64,000 nt of DNA from Caulobacter sp. Root655 (lineage in GTDB: Bacteria > Pseudomonadota > Alphaproteobacteria > Caulobacterales > Caulobacteraceae), in NCBI RefSeq assembly GCF_001427665.1, contig NZ_LMHC01000023.1:109012-173011 (forward strand), given 5' to 3'. Every line of letters starts with the position of its first letter. Position 1 is the first letter of the stretch. Shown here piece by piece: positions 33,696-43,200 of this stretch. The notes under the pieces were generated by a model. That model was not told the origin of the DNA. It saw nothing but the letters and a program-made list of their open reading frames with translations, and made no database searches. A program made the position numbers and the translations under genes.

Positions 33696-34294
33696 GAAAG
33701 GCTCTCCCCGCTGAGGGTGGACGCCGTCGCCGGCAAGGTGAACGGCGCAACGCCGAAGATCTGAAGGGCCGCGCTCTGGAAGGTCACGCCGGTCAGGCTG
33801 ACCGTGACCAGGGGCTCCATGTCGGGCGCGTAGGGGTTGCCCACCTTGCCCAGGCCGACATGGCGATAGGTGATGACCACGTTGGCGGCGGTGATGTCGG
33901 GGTCGTAGGCCTGCATCTTGGCCAGCACGGCGCCGAACGTTGTCGTGTCGAAGCCGGGATCGCCGCCGCTGCCGGCGATCTGGGTGCAGGTCGAGCCAAC
34001 CCCCGTGCAGCTGAACGCCATGTCGGGCACGACGGCGCCTCCGCCCAGCGTGCCGGAGCCGTCATAATCGGCCATGTAGGTCGAGATGATCGGGCTGACC
34101 ACGGCCAGACGCACCCCTTCGCGGGTGGCGGCCTTGGCCGTGTTGATGCGCCAGGCCAGGCGGCCCATGTCGATGACGCCCAGCAGCATCGAGACGAACA
34201 CCAGGCACACCAGGCCGAACTCGACGGCGGTGGTTCCCCGCTGCTCGCGGACCAGGCGGGAGATGAGGCCGGCGCGGCGCATCACTCGGTCCAC
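33692..34294 (-). CDS. tadE: TadE-like pseudopilin 1
   Basis: A 200-residue minor pseudopilin. The N-terminal prepilin-like segment REQRGTTAVEFGLVCLVFVSMLLG has the TadE pattern (Gly-x-x-AVEF, then a hydrophobic helix), a CpaA substrate. The rest is a cysteine-containing periplasmic domain (FSCTGVGSTCTQIAG). It overlaps its neighbours by 13 and 4 bases. TadE/TadF initiate or regulate Flp pilus assembly. Confidence 0.82.
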   Translation of the reverse strand: MDRVMRRAGLISRLVREQRGTTAVEFGLVCLVFVSMLLGVIDMGRLAWRINTAKAATREGVRLAVVSPIISTYMADYDGSGTLGGGAVVPDMAFSCTGVGSTCTQIAGSGGDPGFDTTTFGAVLAKMQAYDPDITAANVVITYRHVGLGKVGNPYAPDMEPLVTVSLTGVTFQSAALQIFGVAPFTLPATASTLSGESLS

Positions 34295-34779
34295 GCTTGC
34301 TGGGCGCTGACCGAGAAGGTGGTCAGGCTGACGCCGGTCAGGCCGCCGAAGGCGTCGACATAGGGCGGCGAGGCCGTCACCTTGACCACCGGCACGTCGG
34401 CCATGCCGTCGTAGCGACCGGAGTAGGTTCCGCCCGCGTTGCTGACGCAGGTGACGGTGACGACGACGCTGGCGTCGCTGGTCCAGTCGGCGATCAGGGG
34501 TCCGCCCACGGCGTCGATGTCGCCCGTGCGCGCCAGGTGCTGGACGTGCAGTTGGTCGGCCCCGGACAGCCCCGCGCAGGTCATCGGCAGGCGAGCGGCG
34601 TAGCGGGCCGCGTCGCGCACCGCCGAGACGGCGATGTGGTAGTTCCAGAACAGTCGCCCAACGCCGATGAAGGCGAACATCAGCAGCATCAGGAACGGCA
34701 GGACCAGGGCGAACTCGACCGCCGCCGAGCCACGGCGCCCGATCAGGAACCGGCGCAGGAGGGCGGCGGGGCTAGTCAT
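34282..34779 (-). CDS. TadE-like pseudopilin 2
   Basis: A 165-residue paralogue of the preceding pseudopilin. The segment RGSAAVEFALVLPFLMLLMFAFIG is the TadE-type cleavage site and helix, followed by RLFWNYHIAVSAVRDAARYAA, another TadE hallmark. One short cysteine-bearing domain completes it. It overlaps the TadG-like gene by 8 bases. It may fill the TadF position. Confidence 0.82.
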   Translation of the reverse strand: MTSPAALLRRFLIGRRGSAAVEFALVLPFLMLLMFAFIGVGRLFWNYHIAVSAVRDAARYAARLPMTCAGLSGADQLHVQHLARTGDIDAVGGPLIADWTSDASVVVTVTCVSNAGGTYSGRYDGMADVPVVKVTASPPYVDAFGGLTGVSLTTFSVSAQQAWTE

Positions 34780-36247
34780 AGAGCCGCACCGAATAGAGCA
34801 TCGTTTCCGCGCCCACCGACGAGACGTCGGTGGTGGCGCCGATGACCTCGCCGTAGATCGAGTTGTTGTGGGCCGGCGCCGTCAGGAACAGGTCGACGTA
34901 GGAGATCACGTTCACGGTCGAGCTGCCGTGGACGTTGTCGGCGAGGCAGTTGACGACCACCACCGAGATCGTGCGGCGGTCCGGCGTGGACTGGGCGCCC
35001 AGCTTGTTGCACTGGGGCGCGGCGTAGTCGTTCGAGCCACTGACCGCCGCCTGGCCGTCGGAGAAGGCGCCGGCCGGCTTGGCGATCGCCCCACTCAGCA
35101 TGGCCAGCTCCCATTGATAGACCTGGTAGCGGGTCGGGGTCGTGCCGCCCGCCACCGTCGCGGGTCCGTAGGCGGCCCAGCCCGAACCCGCCGCGCCGGC
35201 CGGAATCTCCGGGACGTAGGTGCCCGGCGTGATGCCCGAATGGTTGGTGGCGAAGTACTGGGCAACGTTCCAGACGCCGGAACCGATCTTTGCGGTCCCT
35301 TGACCGCAATCCAGCGGGAAGCCCATGCCGGTGCTGACCGCGGCGCTGCTGGCGCATGAATCGCCGGGCGCCGAAACGGCAGGCGAGCAGGCGCTGGCGC
35401 CGGCGTTGGTCTTGACCCCGATCATGGTGTTCATGGCCGGGGCGAAGAAAATGTCGTTCTTGTTGCCCGACGCCGACGCGTTGTAGATGTCGAACCGCGT
35501 GTTGAACCAGTCGTCGGCCGAGGCGATGTTGCCGGTCTGGGTCTGCACCGACGTGCCGAAGCATTCGGTCAGCGGCGGGTTGCGGCCCATGGCGTTCTTG
35601 ACGTCGGCCGCGCCGGACCCCACCGACAGGAAGCCGAAATTGCCGGGGCCCCACGCACCGTTGCCGCCGGGCGGCGGAGTCAGCAGGAAGCTGCGACCGA
35701 TATAGGCGTTGCCGTCGAACGTCAGGCTCGTGGCTTCGTCCGGGTTGCAGATCATCAGCGGCGGCACCTTGCAGATCGCCGTGCCGTAGCCGGCCACCGC
35801 GTGGGCGGTGGCGTTGAAGCCGGTAGCCCCGGTCAACATCCCGAACACCAGGCCCAGCGACCGGGGCGTCAGGTCGATGCGGATGAAGCTGGCGCCGGCG
35901 TCGGTCGTGGCCACGACGTCCGGATCCTGGGCACTGAGGAAGGCGATGTCGGCGGGCACGACCGCGACATTGGTTTCGAAGGCGTCGGCCAGGGCCTCGC
36001 GGTTGCCGACCAGGCTGCCCATGGCCGCGGACTGGGCCCGCCCCATCGCGCCGGCGGTTCCGTCCAGCTGGCTGGCCCCGGCCAGGGCGGCGGCGTCGAC
36101 GGCGCTTTCCAGCTCGGCCCTCAGGGCATAGGCGCGGCTGACGTCGTAGGCCAGGCCGCCGATCCCCACCAGGGCGATCAGGGCGACCCCCGTGAGGGCC
36201 GCCACCGCGCCGGACTGATCGTCAATGAAACGTCGAACGAGAGACAT
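34772..36247 (-). CDS. tadG: TadG-like pilus protein
   Basis: A 491-residue protein with the Tad/G N-terminal signature FIDDQSGAVAALTGVALIALVGIGGLAYDVSRAY (Flp_N/TadE-like helix), then ALRAELESAVDAAALAGASQL, the usual TadG coiled segment. The long C-terminal part is periplasmic, has several cysteines and no recognisable von Willebrand MIDAS motif. The ATG at 36247 (MSLVRRFIDDQ) is taken because the domain starts there; the frame upstream overlaps the small lipoprotein gene. It anchors or links the pilus to the envelope in Tad systems. Confidence 0.8.
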   Translation of the reverse strand: MSLVRRFIDDQSGAVAALTGVALIALVGIGGLAYDVSRAYALRAELESAVDAAALAGASQLDGTAGAMGRAQSAAMGSLVGNREALADAFETNVAVVPADIAFLSAQDPDVVATTDAGASFIRIDLTPRSLGLVFGMLTGATGFNATAHAVAGYGTAICKVPPLMICNPDEATSLTFDGNAYIGRSFLLTPPPGGNGAWGPGNFGFLSVGSGAADVKNAMGRNPPLTECFGTSVQTQTGNIASADDWFNTRFDIYNASASGNKNDIFFAPAMNTMIGVKTNAGASACSPAVSAPGDSCASSAAVSTGMGFPLDCGQGTAKIGSGVWNVAQYFATNHSGITPGTYVPEIPAGAAGSGWAAYGPATVAGGTTPTRYQVYQWELAMLSGAIAKPAGAFSDGQAAVSGSNDYAAPQCNKLGAQSTPDRRTISVVVVNCLADNVHGSSTVNVISYVDLFLTAPAHNNSIYGEVIGATTDVSSVGAETMLYSVRLYD

Positions 36248-36249
36248 GG

Positions 36250-36543
36250 TCAGTTGGCGGGGGCCGGGCCCTTCGCCCCTCCCTTGATGTCGACGCTGGA
36301 GGTCGAGGCCGAAGCCGGCGCGATGACCTGGTTCTTGCCGTAGCGGGTGGCGGCCAGCGCCGCCCGGGCCCCGTCGCCGCCCGGCTGCAGCACCCGGTCG
36401 TAGCGGGCCTCGGGATCGGCGATCTGGGCGGCCAGGTTGGCGCGCACGGCGTTGCCGAAATCGGGGCTGAGGTCGCGGCTGGCGTCGGCGCAACCGGCCA
36501 GGGCCAGCAGGGCGGCCAGAGCCGTCAGGGGGCGAACGATCAT
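36250..36543 (-). CDS. Small Tad-locus lipoprotein (CpaD position)
   Basis: A 97-residue lipoprotein with signal IVRPLTALAALLALAGC and lipobox LAGC at about residue 17. The mature part is short (DASRDLSPDFGNAVRANLAA...) and ends in a Ser/Gly/Pro-rich tail. The phrase DFGNAVRANLAAQIADPEA resembles the C-terminal part of CpaD lipoproteins, which are normally over 200 residues, so this is a reduced form. The start at 36543 lies one base past the cpaC stop. Probable secretin-associated pilotin. Confidence 0.65.
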   Translation of the reverse strand: MIVRPLTALAALLALAGCADASRDLSPDFGNAVRANLAAQIADPEARYDRVLQPGGDGARAALAATRYGKNQVIAPASASTSSVDIKGGAKGPAPAN

Positions 36544-36544
36544 C

Positions 36545-37984
36545 CTAGTGGAGCACATAGCCGTAAGGTCCATCGACCCCTCCCTTGGCGTTTCCGGTCA
36601 GGAGCACGCGGTCCTCGGGCGACAGGGCGCCCTTGCCCGACTGGGTCCTGCCCAGCAGGAACAGTTCGGTGTCGGAGGGCGGCACGAAGCCGTCGGCGGG
36701 CGTCGCCATCCTGCCGCGCGTCGGCCGGACCAGGTGCGGCGTGACCACGATCACCAGCTCGGTCTGGTTGCGCTGATAGCTGGTCGAGCGGAACAGGGTC
36801 CCCAGCACGGGCAGGTCGCCCAGCATCGGGAACTGGCGGATCTGGTTCTGGTAGTCGTCGCGGATCAGGCCGGCGATGGTGAAGGACTCGCCGTCCCGGA
36901 GCTCGACCGTGGTCTTGGCGCGCCGCACCTTGATGCCGGGGATGCGCAGGCCGTTGCTGACGAACGAGCTGTTGGGGTCGATGCTCGAGACCTCGGGATT
37001 GACCACCAGGTTGATCATGCCGTCCTGCAGCACCGTCGGCGTGAAGGCCAGGGCGATGCCGAACTGCTTGAACTCGACGGTGATGGTCGTCAGGCCGCCG
37101 CTCTGGTTCTGGGCGACCGGCACGGGAAACTCGCCGCCGGCCAGGAAGTTGGCCGTATCGCCCGACATGGCCGTCAGGTTCGGCTCGGCCAGGGTCTTGA
37201 CCGCGCCCTTGGTCTCCAGGGCGTCGAACAGCACGTTGAGGTCGACGTCGCCGGCCCGGAGCGGGAACTTCAGCAGGCCGAAGCTGTCGAGCACGCCGCC
37301 GATCACCCCGGTGTCGCCGGTGCCGATGACGAACTTGTGGTAGCTGGGCGAGGCCGGATCGGCGGTCGCGACGTTCAGTCGCAAGGCCTTGGCGGTCGCC
37401 CGCTCCATCTCGACGATGCGCACCGACAGGGTCACCTGTTGCGAGCCTTGCACCGTCATCAGGTTGACCACCTGCCCGGGGGCGAAGCTCTCGGCCAGGG
37501 CGGCGGCGCGGCCGGCGGCGGCGCCGCTGCTGACCGGACCCGACAGCAGGATCGACTGGTTGCTGGCGGCGACCACCAGGCCATCCTCGCCGGGCATGAT
37601 GTCGTGCAGGCGTTGCCGCAGCGTGTCGACGTCGGCCGAGACGACCACGTTGGCGGCGGCCATCAGGGAGCGGCCGGGACCGTAGACGGTGAGCGTGGTG
37701 GTCCCCAGCTTCTTGCCCACCACATAGACCGAACGCGCGGTCAGCGGCAGGACGTCGGCGGTGTCGGGGTTGGCGACCATCAGGTCGGTGTAGGGGCCGG
37801 GCAGTTCCAGCACCTGGGCCTTGCCGACCGGCACGGTGACCTCGACCCGGCGGACCGAGGTCTCGGAAACGGCCGCGGCGGGCTGGGCCAGACCTGTCGC
37901 GGGAAGCGCGGTCGCCAGGCTGGCGGCGGCGAGCGCGAGACCGCAGGCGACCGCCGGGCGGACCAGCAGGAGTTTTCGGGTCAT
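36545..37984 (-). CDS. cpaC: Tad secretin (outer-membrane channel)
   Basis: Outer-membrane secretin of the RcpA/CpaC type, 479 residues. The signal peptide is RKLLLVRPAVACGLALAAASLA. The N-terminal domain (VEVTVPVGKAQVLELPGPYT, YVVGKKLGTTTLTVYGPGRS) and a BON-like region precede the secretin core (VKTLAEPNLTAMSGDTANFL, GGEFPVPVAQ, GIALAFTPTV, GIKVRRAKTTVELRDGESFT, FPMLGDLPVLGTLFRS, ELVIVVTPHLV). The ATG at 37984 gives a clean signal peptide; a GTG at 38059 that overlaps the cpaB stop by 4 bases and has AGGTGA upstream is a real alternative. Confidence 0.9.
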   Translation of the reverse strand: MTRKLLLVRPAVACGLALAAASLATALPATGLAQPAAAVSETSVRRVEVTVPVGKAQVLELPGPYTDLMVANPDTADVLPLTARSVYVVGKKLGTTTLTVYGPGRSLMAAANVVVSADVDTLRQRLHDIMPGEDGLVVAASNQSILLSGPVSSGAAAGRAAALAESFAPGQVVNLMTVQGSQQVTLSVRIVEMERATAKALRLNVATADPASPSYHKFVIGTGDTGVIGGVLDSFGLLKFPLRAGDVDLNVLFDALETKGAVKTLAEPNLTAMSGDTANFLAGGEFPVPVAQNQSGGLTTITVEFKQFGIALAFTPTVLQDGMINLVVNPEVSSIDPNSSFVSNGLRIPGIKVRRAKTTVELRDGESFTIAGLIRDDYQNQIRQFPMLGDLPVLGTLFRSTSYQRNQTELVIVVTPHLVRPTRGRMATPADGFVPPSDTELFLLGRTQSGKGALSPEDRVLLTGNAKGGVDGPYGYVLH

Positions 37985-38055
37985 GGTTGGGCGTCCGGTT
38001 GCGCGCGACGTCCGGCCGCGCAGGCAGGGATGGAGCGGGATGGCAGGGGCGGCGG

Positions 38056-38940
38056 TCACAGCGTCACCTGATAGCCAGTGGTCACCACGCCTCGGGTCAC
38101 CCGCACTTCGGTGGCGCGGGGCTCGATGCGGGGAGCGGCGACGCGACGCGGGGCAGGAGCGCGAGCACGGACCGGCATGGCTGGCGCCGCGACCCGCGGC
38201 GATCCGCCACGCGCCAGGTCGGCCAGGGTCGTCACCTGGCGCTGAAGGGGGGCCTGGTCGGAGATCTGCCGCAGCGACAGCGACACCGCGCCGACGGCCT
38301 GGGCCAGGGTGATGACCTGGGCCTGGTCGGGCGTCACCTCGACGGTGATGGCCTTGACCACCACCGGCTTGTCGGCCGCCTGGTTGTCGGACTGGTCCAC
38401 GCCCACGACACGGACGTTCTCGGCCAGGACCTGGGTGAGGCTGGTTTCCGGCGCGTTGGCGTCCTGGCTGCGGGTCAGCAGGACGTCCACCCGGTCGCCC
38501 GGCAGGACGAAGCCACCGACGCCGGCGACGTCGTTGGCGCGCAGCGACACCGCGCGCATGCCCTCGGCGAGGGAGCCGGAAAGATTGGCGCGCCCGCCGG
38601 GTCCCGAGACGCGGTCGGGCAGGATGGGCTCGTTGGAGCCGATGTCCTTGAGCACGATGCGCGCGCCGGCCTGGGTCGAGGCGGCCTCCGCGACGGTGCG
38701 GAACGCCCCGGGAGGCACGGCGTCGGCGGGATAGCGGGCCACCTTGAGCACCGCGGATTGCAGCTTGAAGCCTCGGGTCAGCGGCTGTGAAGCCACGACC
38801 ACCGGCACGGAGCCCACGTCGCGAGCGGCGGGCGCGGCGTTGCGCGCCGATCCCAGATAGACCCGGGCGGCCAGAACGGCTCCCAAGCCGAGCACGACCG
38901 CGACGGCGAGCGAAACGACGGTTCGCGTTTGCATGCGCAC
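38056..38940 (-). CDS. cpaB: Tad pilus assembly protein CpaB
   Basis: A 294-residue RcpC/CpaB protein. An N-terminal anchor (TVVSLAVAVVLGLGAVLAAR) is followed by a SAF domain (VPVVVASQPLTRGFKLQSAV, SNEPILPDRVSGPGG) and the RcpC region (GMRAVSLRANDVAGVGGFVL, PGDRVDVLLTRS, ITVEVTPDQAQVITLAQAVG). It assists the secretin CpaC, encoded next. It is the second gene of the operon, 85 bases after the flp pilin stop, a gap that often holds a processing or attenuation site after pilin genes. Confidence 0.9.
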   Translation of the reverse strand: MRMQTRTVVSLAVAVVLGLGAVLAARVYLGSARNAAPAARDVGSVPVVVASQPLTRGFKLQSAVLKVARYPADAVPPGAFRTVAEAASTQAGARIVLKDIGSNEPILPDRVSGPGGRANLSGSLAEGMRAVSLRANDVAGVGGFVLPGDRVDVLLTRSQDANAPETSLTQVLAENVRVVGVDQSDNQAADKPVVVKAITVEVTPDQAQVITLAQAVGAVSLSLRQISDQAPLQRQVTTLADLARGGSPRVAAPAMPVRARAPAPRRVAAPRIEPRATEVRVTRGVVTTGYQVTL

Positions 38941-39025
38941 CCCTCCCCAGCTCGGCGACGCGACCTCACGGGTCCGTCGCCTGGGTCGGCGACGCGGCGA
39001 GCGGGCCGCGTCGCCGACGGTTCAG

Positions 39026-39208
39026 TCAGCAGTTGGCGGCGGTCGGATTGGCGACGCAGGTAGCCGCGTCGGTGATCGCCTGGCCGATGTTCGTGCCCAG
39101 CAGGACAGCGGCCACCGCGATGGCGCTGCCGATGATCGCCAGGATCAACGCGTACTCGGCCGCCGCGGCGCCCTCTTCTTCGAGAATGAAGTCACGCAGA
39201 ATATTCAT
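39026..39208 (-). CDS. flp: Flp/PilA major pilin
   Basis: A 60-residue Flp-family prepilin. The short leader NILRDFILEEEG is followed by AAAAEYALILAIIGSAIAVAA, the class-IVb pilin helix with the Glu-Tyr pair of Flp proteins; CpaA cuts after the glycine. Two cysteines (ATCVANPTAANC) close the chain and could form a C-terminal disulphide. GAGG lies 9 bases before the ATG. First gene of the tad operon, with a CtrA-type box about 90-100 bases upstream. Confidence 0.93.
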   Translation of the reverse strand: MNILRDFILEEEGAAAAEYALILAIIGSAIAVAAVLLGTNIGQAITDAATCVANPTAANC

Positions 39209-39296
39209 GGACCTATACCTCGCTTATATTGACCCTACCCAAGTTTGGGGAGGCTTTTAAGAAGAGGACACCCCCTTCGGGTCCACATTTAAGGTC

Positions 39297-39311
39297 TTAA
39301 TGGATTGTTAA
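39297..39311. promoter_or_regulatory. CtrA-type box TTAA-N7-TTAA upstream of flp
   Basis: TTAA, TGGATTG, TTAA: the core of the CtrA cell-cycle regulator site (TTAA-N7-TTAA). On the minus strand it reads TTAACAAT..., close to the CtrA half-site TTAACCAT. A further TTAA lies at 39289. In C. crescentus CtrA activates pilA directly, so this fits. Confidence 0.65.
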
Positions 39312-39459
39312 GTAAATAGATATTGGTACGTAATCAATATTATATATATTAAACTCGAATATTTAGTTAGTTCACATCATGTTATGAGGAATGATTATCA
39401 TGAAGATCGCGCACCCGGCGATTAGTTCAACCGCGAAAGGCTCTAAGGCTTGAAGGCGA

Positions 39460-39490
39460 ACACTAGAGGTTGAGGCGCAACCTCTAGTGT
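39460..39490. repeat. 12-bp perfect inverted repeat, 7-base loop
   Basis: ACACTAGAGGTT (39460-39471) and AACCTCTAGTGT (39479-39490) around GAGGCGC. There is no T-tract on either side, so it is not a standard terminator. It could be an operator or a small mobile-element footprint. It stands alone in the intergenic region. Confidence 0.6.
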
Positions 39491-39681
39491 ATCCACAGCC
39501 ATACGGGTCAAATGATGTCGAACAACGGAAGCACGGCGGCGCTTCAAAGCATCGTGACCAAGCTCGACAGGCCCGGCCCTCAGGTCGCGCGGAGCGCGCG
39601 CCTCAGGATAAACTCCGGCCGGGGCTAGGTTCAGCCGTCGTGCCGGACGATGACTCGAAACTCTCCGCCCTATGATCTGGG

Positions 39682-39699
39682 CCCCGGCCTTCGCCGGGG
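39682..39699. repeat. REP-like hairpin CCCCGGC-CTTC-GCCGGGG
   Basis: Seven-base GC stem with a CTTC loop, embedded in the common alphaproteobacterial intergenic repeat phrase GGGCCCCGGCCTTCGCCGGG. Likely a dispersed palindromic element. Confidence 0.6.
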
Positions 39700-40163
39700 A
39701 AACGGAATGGGGTGGGCTCTAGCGCCATGACCCCGGCGATCAGCGCCCGAGGCAACGCCCGCCTCCGCGCCGCCGATGCGTTCGCCGTAAGCCCCAGCCC
39801 CAACGCCAGTCGGAACGACCTACGCCCGCGCAAGGCCTTGGCGCACGAACCGCGCACCAAGATCACGCCAACGCCTCAGGATTGAATAACAATAACGTAT
39901 TAGAAGATTTTTCGAAACATCCGATAGAAATAGTTGTGCGTCGAAACATTCCAATCTGAAGCATCCATACAACTGCCGTATTTGGTTCCTAGTGATTACT
40001 TTTACCTAGCTGTCAATACTATTGACACAGCCCGGAACTGGGACGATCGCTAACCACTGTTTCGCTTCGCGTTGGCAAACGCGGACCGAGTGGGCGGCAA
40101 ACGGTCGTGGACAAGGGAGGCTGCCCCCTCTCTGTCTCCCCGCGTTCACGAGGCCGCGCGCGC

Positions 40164-40214
40164 CTCCGGCGTCGACGTCGGAGTTCTCCCCAGCACACTC
40201 CGGCGTCGACGTCG
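40164..40214 (+). repeat. 17-bp direct repeat CTCCGGCGTCGACGTCG
   Basis: Identical copies at 40164-40180 and 40198-40214 (34-bp period, about three helical turns), 70 to 120 bases upstream of the repeat-protein start. The spacing on one DNA face suggests paired binding sites. Confidence 0.55.
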
Positions 40215-40284
40215 TGACAGAAGCCACCCTTTGGATCGCGCGGACGAGCGGACTGCACGCGCGCGGAATGTTCAGGAGCCAGTC

Positions 40285-43200
40285 ATGGCCGACATCGACC
40301 TCACTTCGCCCGGCAGTACGACGACGATCGACGGCGTCATTATCACCTATGGTGACCCGATAGGCTCGGGCACCGGTCTCTACGACCCGTTCCTAGGGAT
40401 CAACGACAATGACGGCGACGAAGAAGGCTTCAACACCGATGCGAGCGGTGTCCTCGACACCGACCAAAGCAAGACCAGCAGCCTGACGTTCAACGACATT
40501 CCGGTCAAAATCATCGACGGCGTGGAATATTTCGAATTCCGCCTGGACCTGAACCAGACCAACGCCGACACGAATATCTCCCTGACCAGCCTGAAGCTCT
40601 ATTACTCGTCGGCCGCCGCGACGGGCGCGGACTACATCGCCGCCACCAACGAGCTGGATTCCGACTTCACCAAGGTCTTCGACCTGGACAGCGGCGGCGA
40701 TACCCGTCTGCTGCTCGACGCGCACTCCTCCGGCAGCGGCAATGACGACTACGTCTTCTTCGTGCCGGTATCGTCCTTCGCGGGGGCCGATTTCGCCACC
40801 GACTTCATCACCCTGTACGCCGACTTCGGTTCGCCCGGCACGGACTACGCCGCGAACGACGGCTTCGAGGAGTTCAACACCGAGAAGGTGTCGACCATCA
40901 ACGGCGTCAAGTTCAACGACACCGACGGCGACGGCGTCAAGGACGCCGGTGAGGCCGGCCTGGCGGGCTGGACCATCTTCATCGACACGGACAAGGACGG
41001 CGTGCTCGACGCCGACGAACGCTCGACGGTCACCGACGCCAACGGCGCCTTCCAGTTCGCGGGCGTTGGGACGTCGCTCGAATCCGTCCAAATCGACGAG
41101 GTCCTGCAAGCCGGCTGGGTCCAGACGACGGGCGACTTCGAGACGGTCGACGTCTCCAGCGCCGGGAACTACAGCGTCGAGATCGGCAACTTCCTGCCCA
41201 ACCCGGCCCTGAACATCACCAAGGACGCCAGCGTCCCCGGCGGCACGGCCAATGCGGCGGGCGAAGTGATCAGCTACACGATCAGCGTCGCCAACACCGG
41301 CAACGTCGCCCTGACCGGCGTGGTGGTGACCGACCCGTTCGTGTCGAACCTGGCTCCGGTCCTGTCCGGCGGCTTCAACAGCGGTGACATCGATCACGAC
41401 AGCGTCCTCGACACCACCGAGACCTGGCACTACACGGCGACCCACACCGTCACCCAGGCCGAGATCGACGCCGGCGGCACCATCGATAACACCGCCACGG
41501 CCGACAGTGACCAGACCGGTCCCGACACCGACCCGGCTTCGATCCCCGTCGAGCAGAACCCGGCCCTGAACATCACCAAGGACGGCAGCGTCCCCGGCGG
41601 CACGGCCGACACGGCCGGCGAGCTGATCAACTACACGATCAGCGTCGCCAACACCGGCAACATGACGCTGAGCGGCGTGACGGTCACCGACCCGTTCGCG
41701 GATGTCGGCTCCATCGTGCGCGGGGCTGACGTCTCGGGCGACAACGACGCCCTGCTCGAAGTCGGCGAAACCTGGGGCTATACGGCGGCTCACACCGTCA
41801 CCCAGGCCGAGATCGACTCCAATGGCGGCGGCGACGGCGCGCTGGAGAACACCGCCACGGCCGACTCCACCCAGACCGGACCGGATACCGACGACGCCAG
41901 CGTGCCCGTCGAACAAAGGCCCAGCCTGAACATCACCAAGGACGCCAGCGTCCCGGGCGGCACGGCCGACGCGGCGGGTGAACTGATCAGCTATACGATC
42001 ACGGTCGCCAACACCGGCAACACCACCCTGACCGGCGTGACCGTCACCGACCCGTTCGCGGATGTCGGCTCGATCGTGCGCGGCGCTGACGTGGTGGGCG
42101 ATAACGACGCCCTGCTCGAAGTCGGCGAAACCTGGGGCTATACGGCGGCTCACACCGTCACCCAGGCCGAGATCGACTCCAACGGCGGCGGCGACGGCGC
42201 CCTGGAGAACACCGCCACGGCGGACTCCGACCAGACCAGCGATGACGACGACGACGCCTCGGTTCCGGTGTCCCGCAATCCGGCCCTGAACATCACCAAG
42301 GACGCCAGCGTCCCGGGCGGTACGGCCGACACGGCCGGCGAGCTGATCAGCTACACGATCACCGTCGCCAATACCGGCAACACCACCCTGACCGGCGTGA
42401 CCGTCACCGACCCGTTCGCGGATGTCGGCTCGATCGTGCGCGGCGCTGACGTCTCCGGCGACAACGACGCCCTGCTCGAAGTCGGCGAAACCTGGGGCTA
42501 TACGGCGGCCCATACCGTCACCCAGGCCGAACTCGACTCCAACGGCGGCGGCGACGGCATCCTGGAGAACACGGCCACGGCCGACTCCAACGAGACCGGA
42601 CCTGACACCGACGACGCCAACGTGCCCGTCGATCAGATTCCGGGCCTGAACATCACCAAGGACGCCAGCGTCCCTGGCGGCACGGCCGACACGGCCGGCG
42701 AGCTGATCAGCTACACGATCAGCGTCCAGAACACCGGCAACACGACGCTGACCGGCGTGGTGGTGAGCGACCCGTTCGCGGATGTCGGATCGATCGTGCG
42801 CGGGGCTGACGTCTCGGGCGACAACGACGCCCTGCTGGAAGTCGGCGAGACCTGGGGTTACACGGCGACCCATACCGTCACCCAGGCCGAGATCGACTCC
42901 AATGGCGGCGGCGACGGCCAACTGGAGAACGTCGCGACGGCCTCCTCCGACCAGGTCGAGCCGGACACCGACGACGCCACGGTCCCGGTCGAGCAAAGGC
43001 CCAGCCTCAACATCACCAAGGACGCCAGCGTCCCTGGCGGCACGGCCAACGCAGCGGGTGAACTGATCAGCTACACGATCAGCGTCGCCAATACCGGCAA
43101 CACCACCCTGACCGGGGTGACGGTCACCGACCCGTTCGCGGACGTCGGCTCGATCGTGCGCGGCGCTGACGTGTCGGGCGACAACGACGCCCTGCTGGAA

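Larger units (their letters stand above)
39209..40284. other. 1.1-kb intergenic region between flp and the secreted repeat protein
   Basis: No supported gene. From the flp side it holds the pilin promoter with a CtrA-type box (39297-39311), very AT-rich sequence to about 39400, a 12-bp perfect inverted repeat (39460-39490), a GC-rich REP-like hairpin (39682-39699), a second AT-rich stretch (39880-40020) with TCGAAACAT repeated at 39912 and 39941, and a 17-bp direct repeat (40164, 40198) before the repeat-protein start. Short frames here lack ribosome sites. Confidence 0.6.

Noticed and set aside
39603..39866. 87-codon minus-strand gene in the flp-adhesin gap
   Set aside because: Its product includes the phrase typical of translated REP-like intergenic repeats (RFPGEGRGPDHR) and it has no ribosome site.
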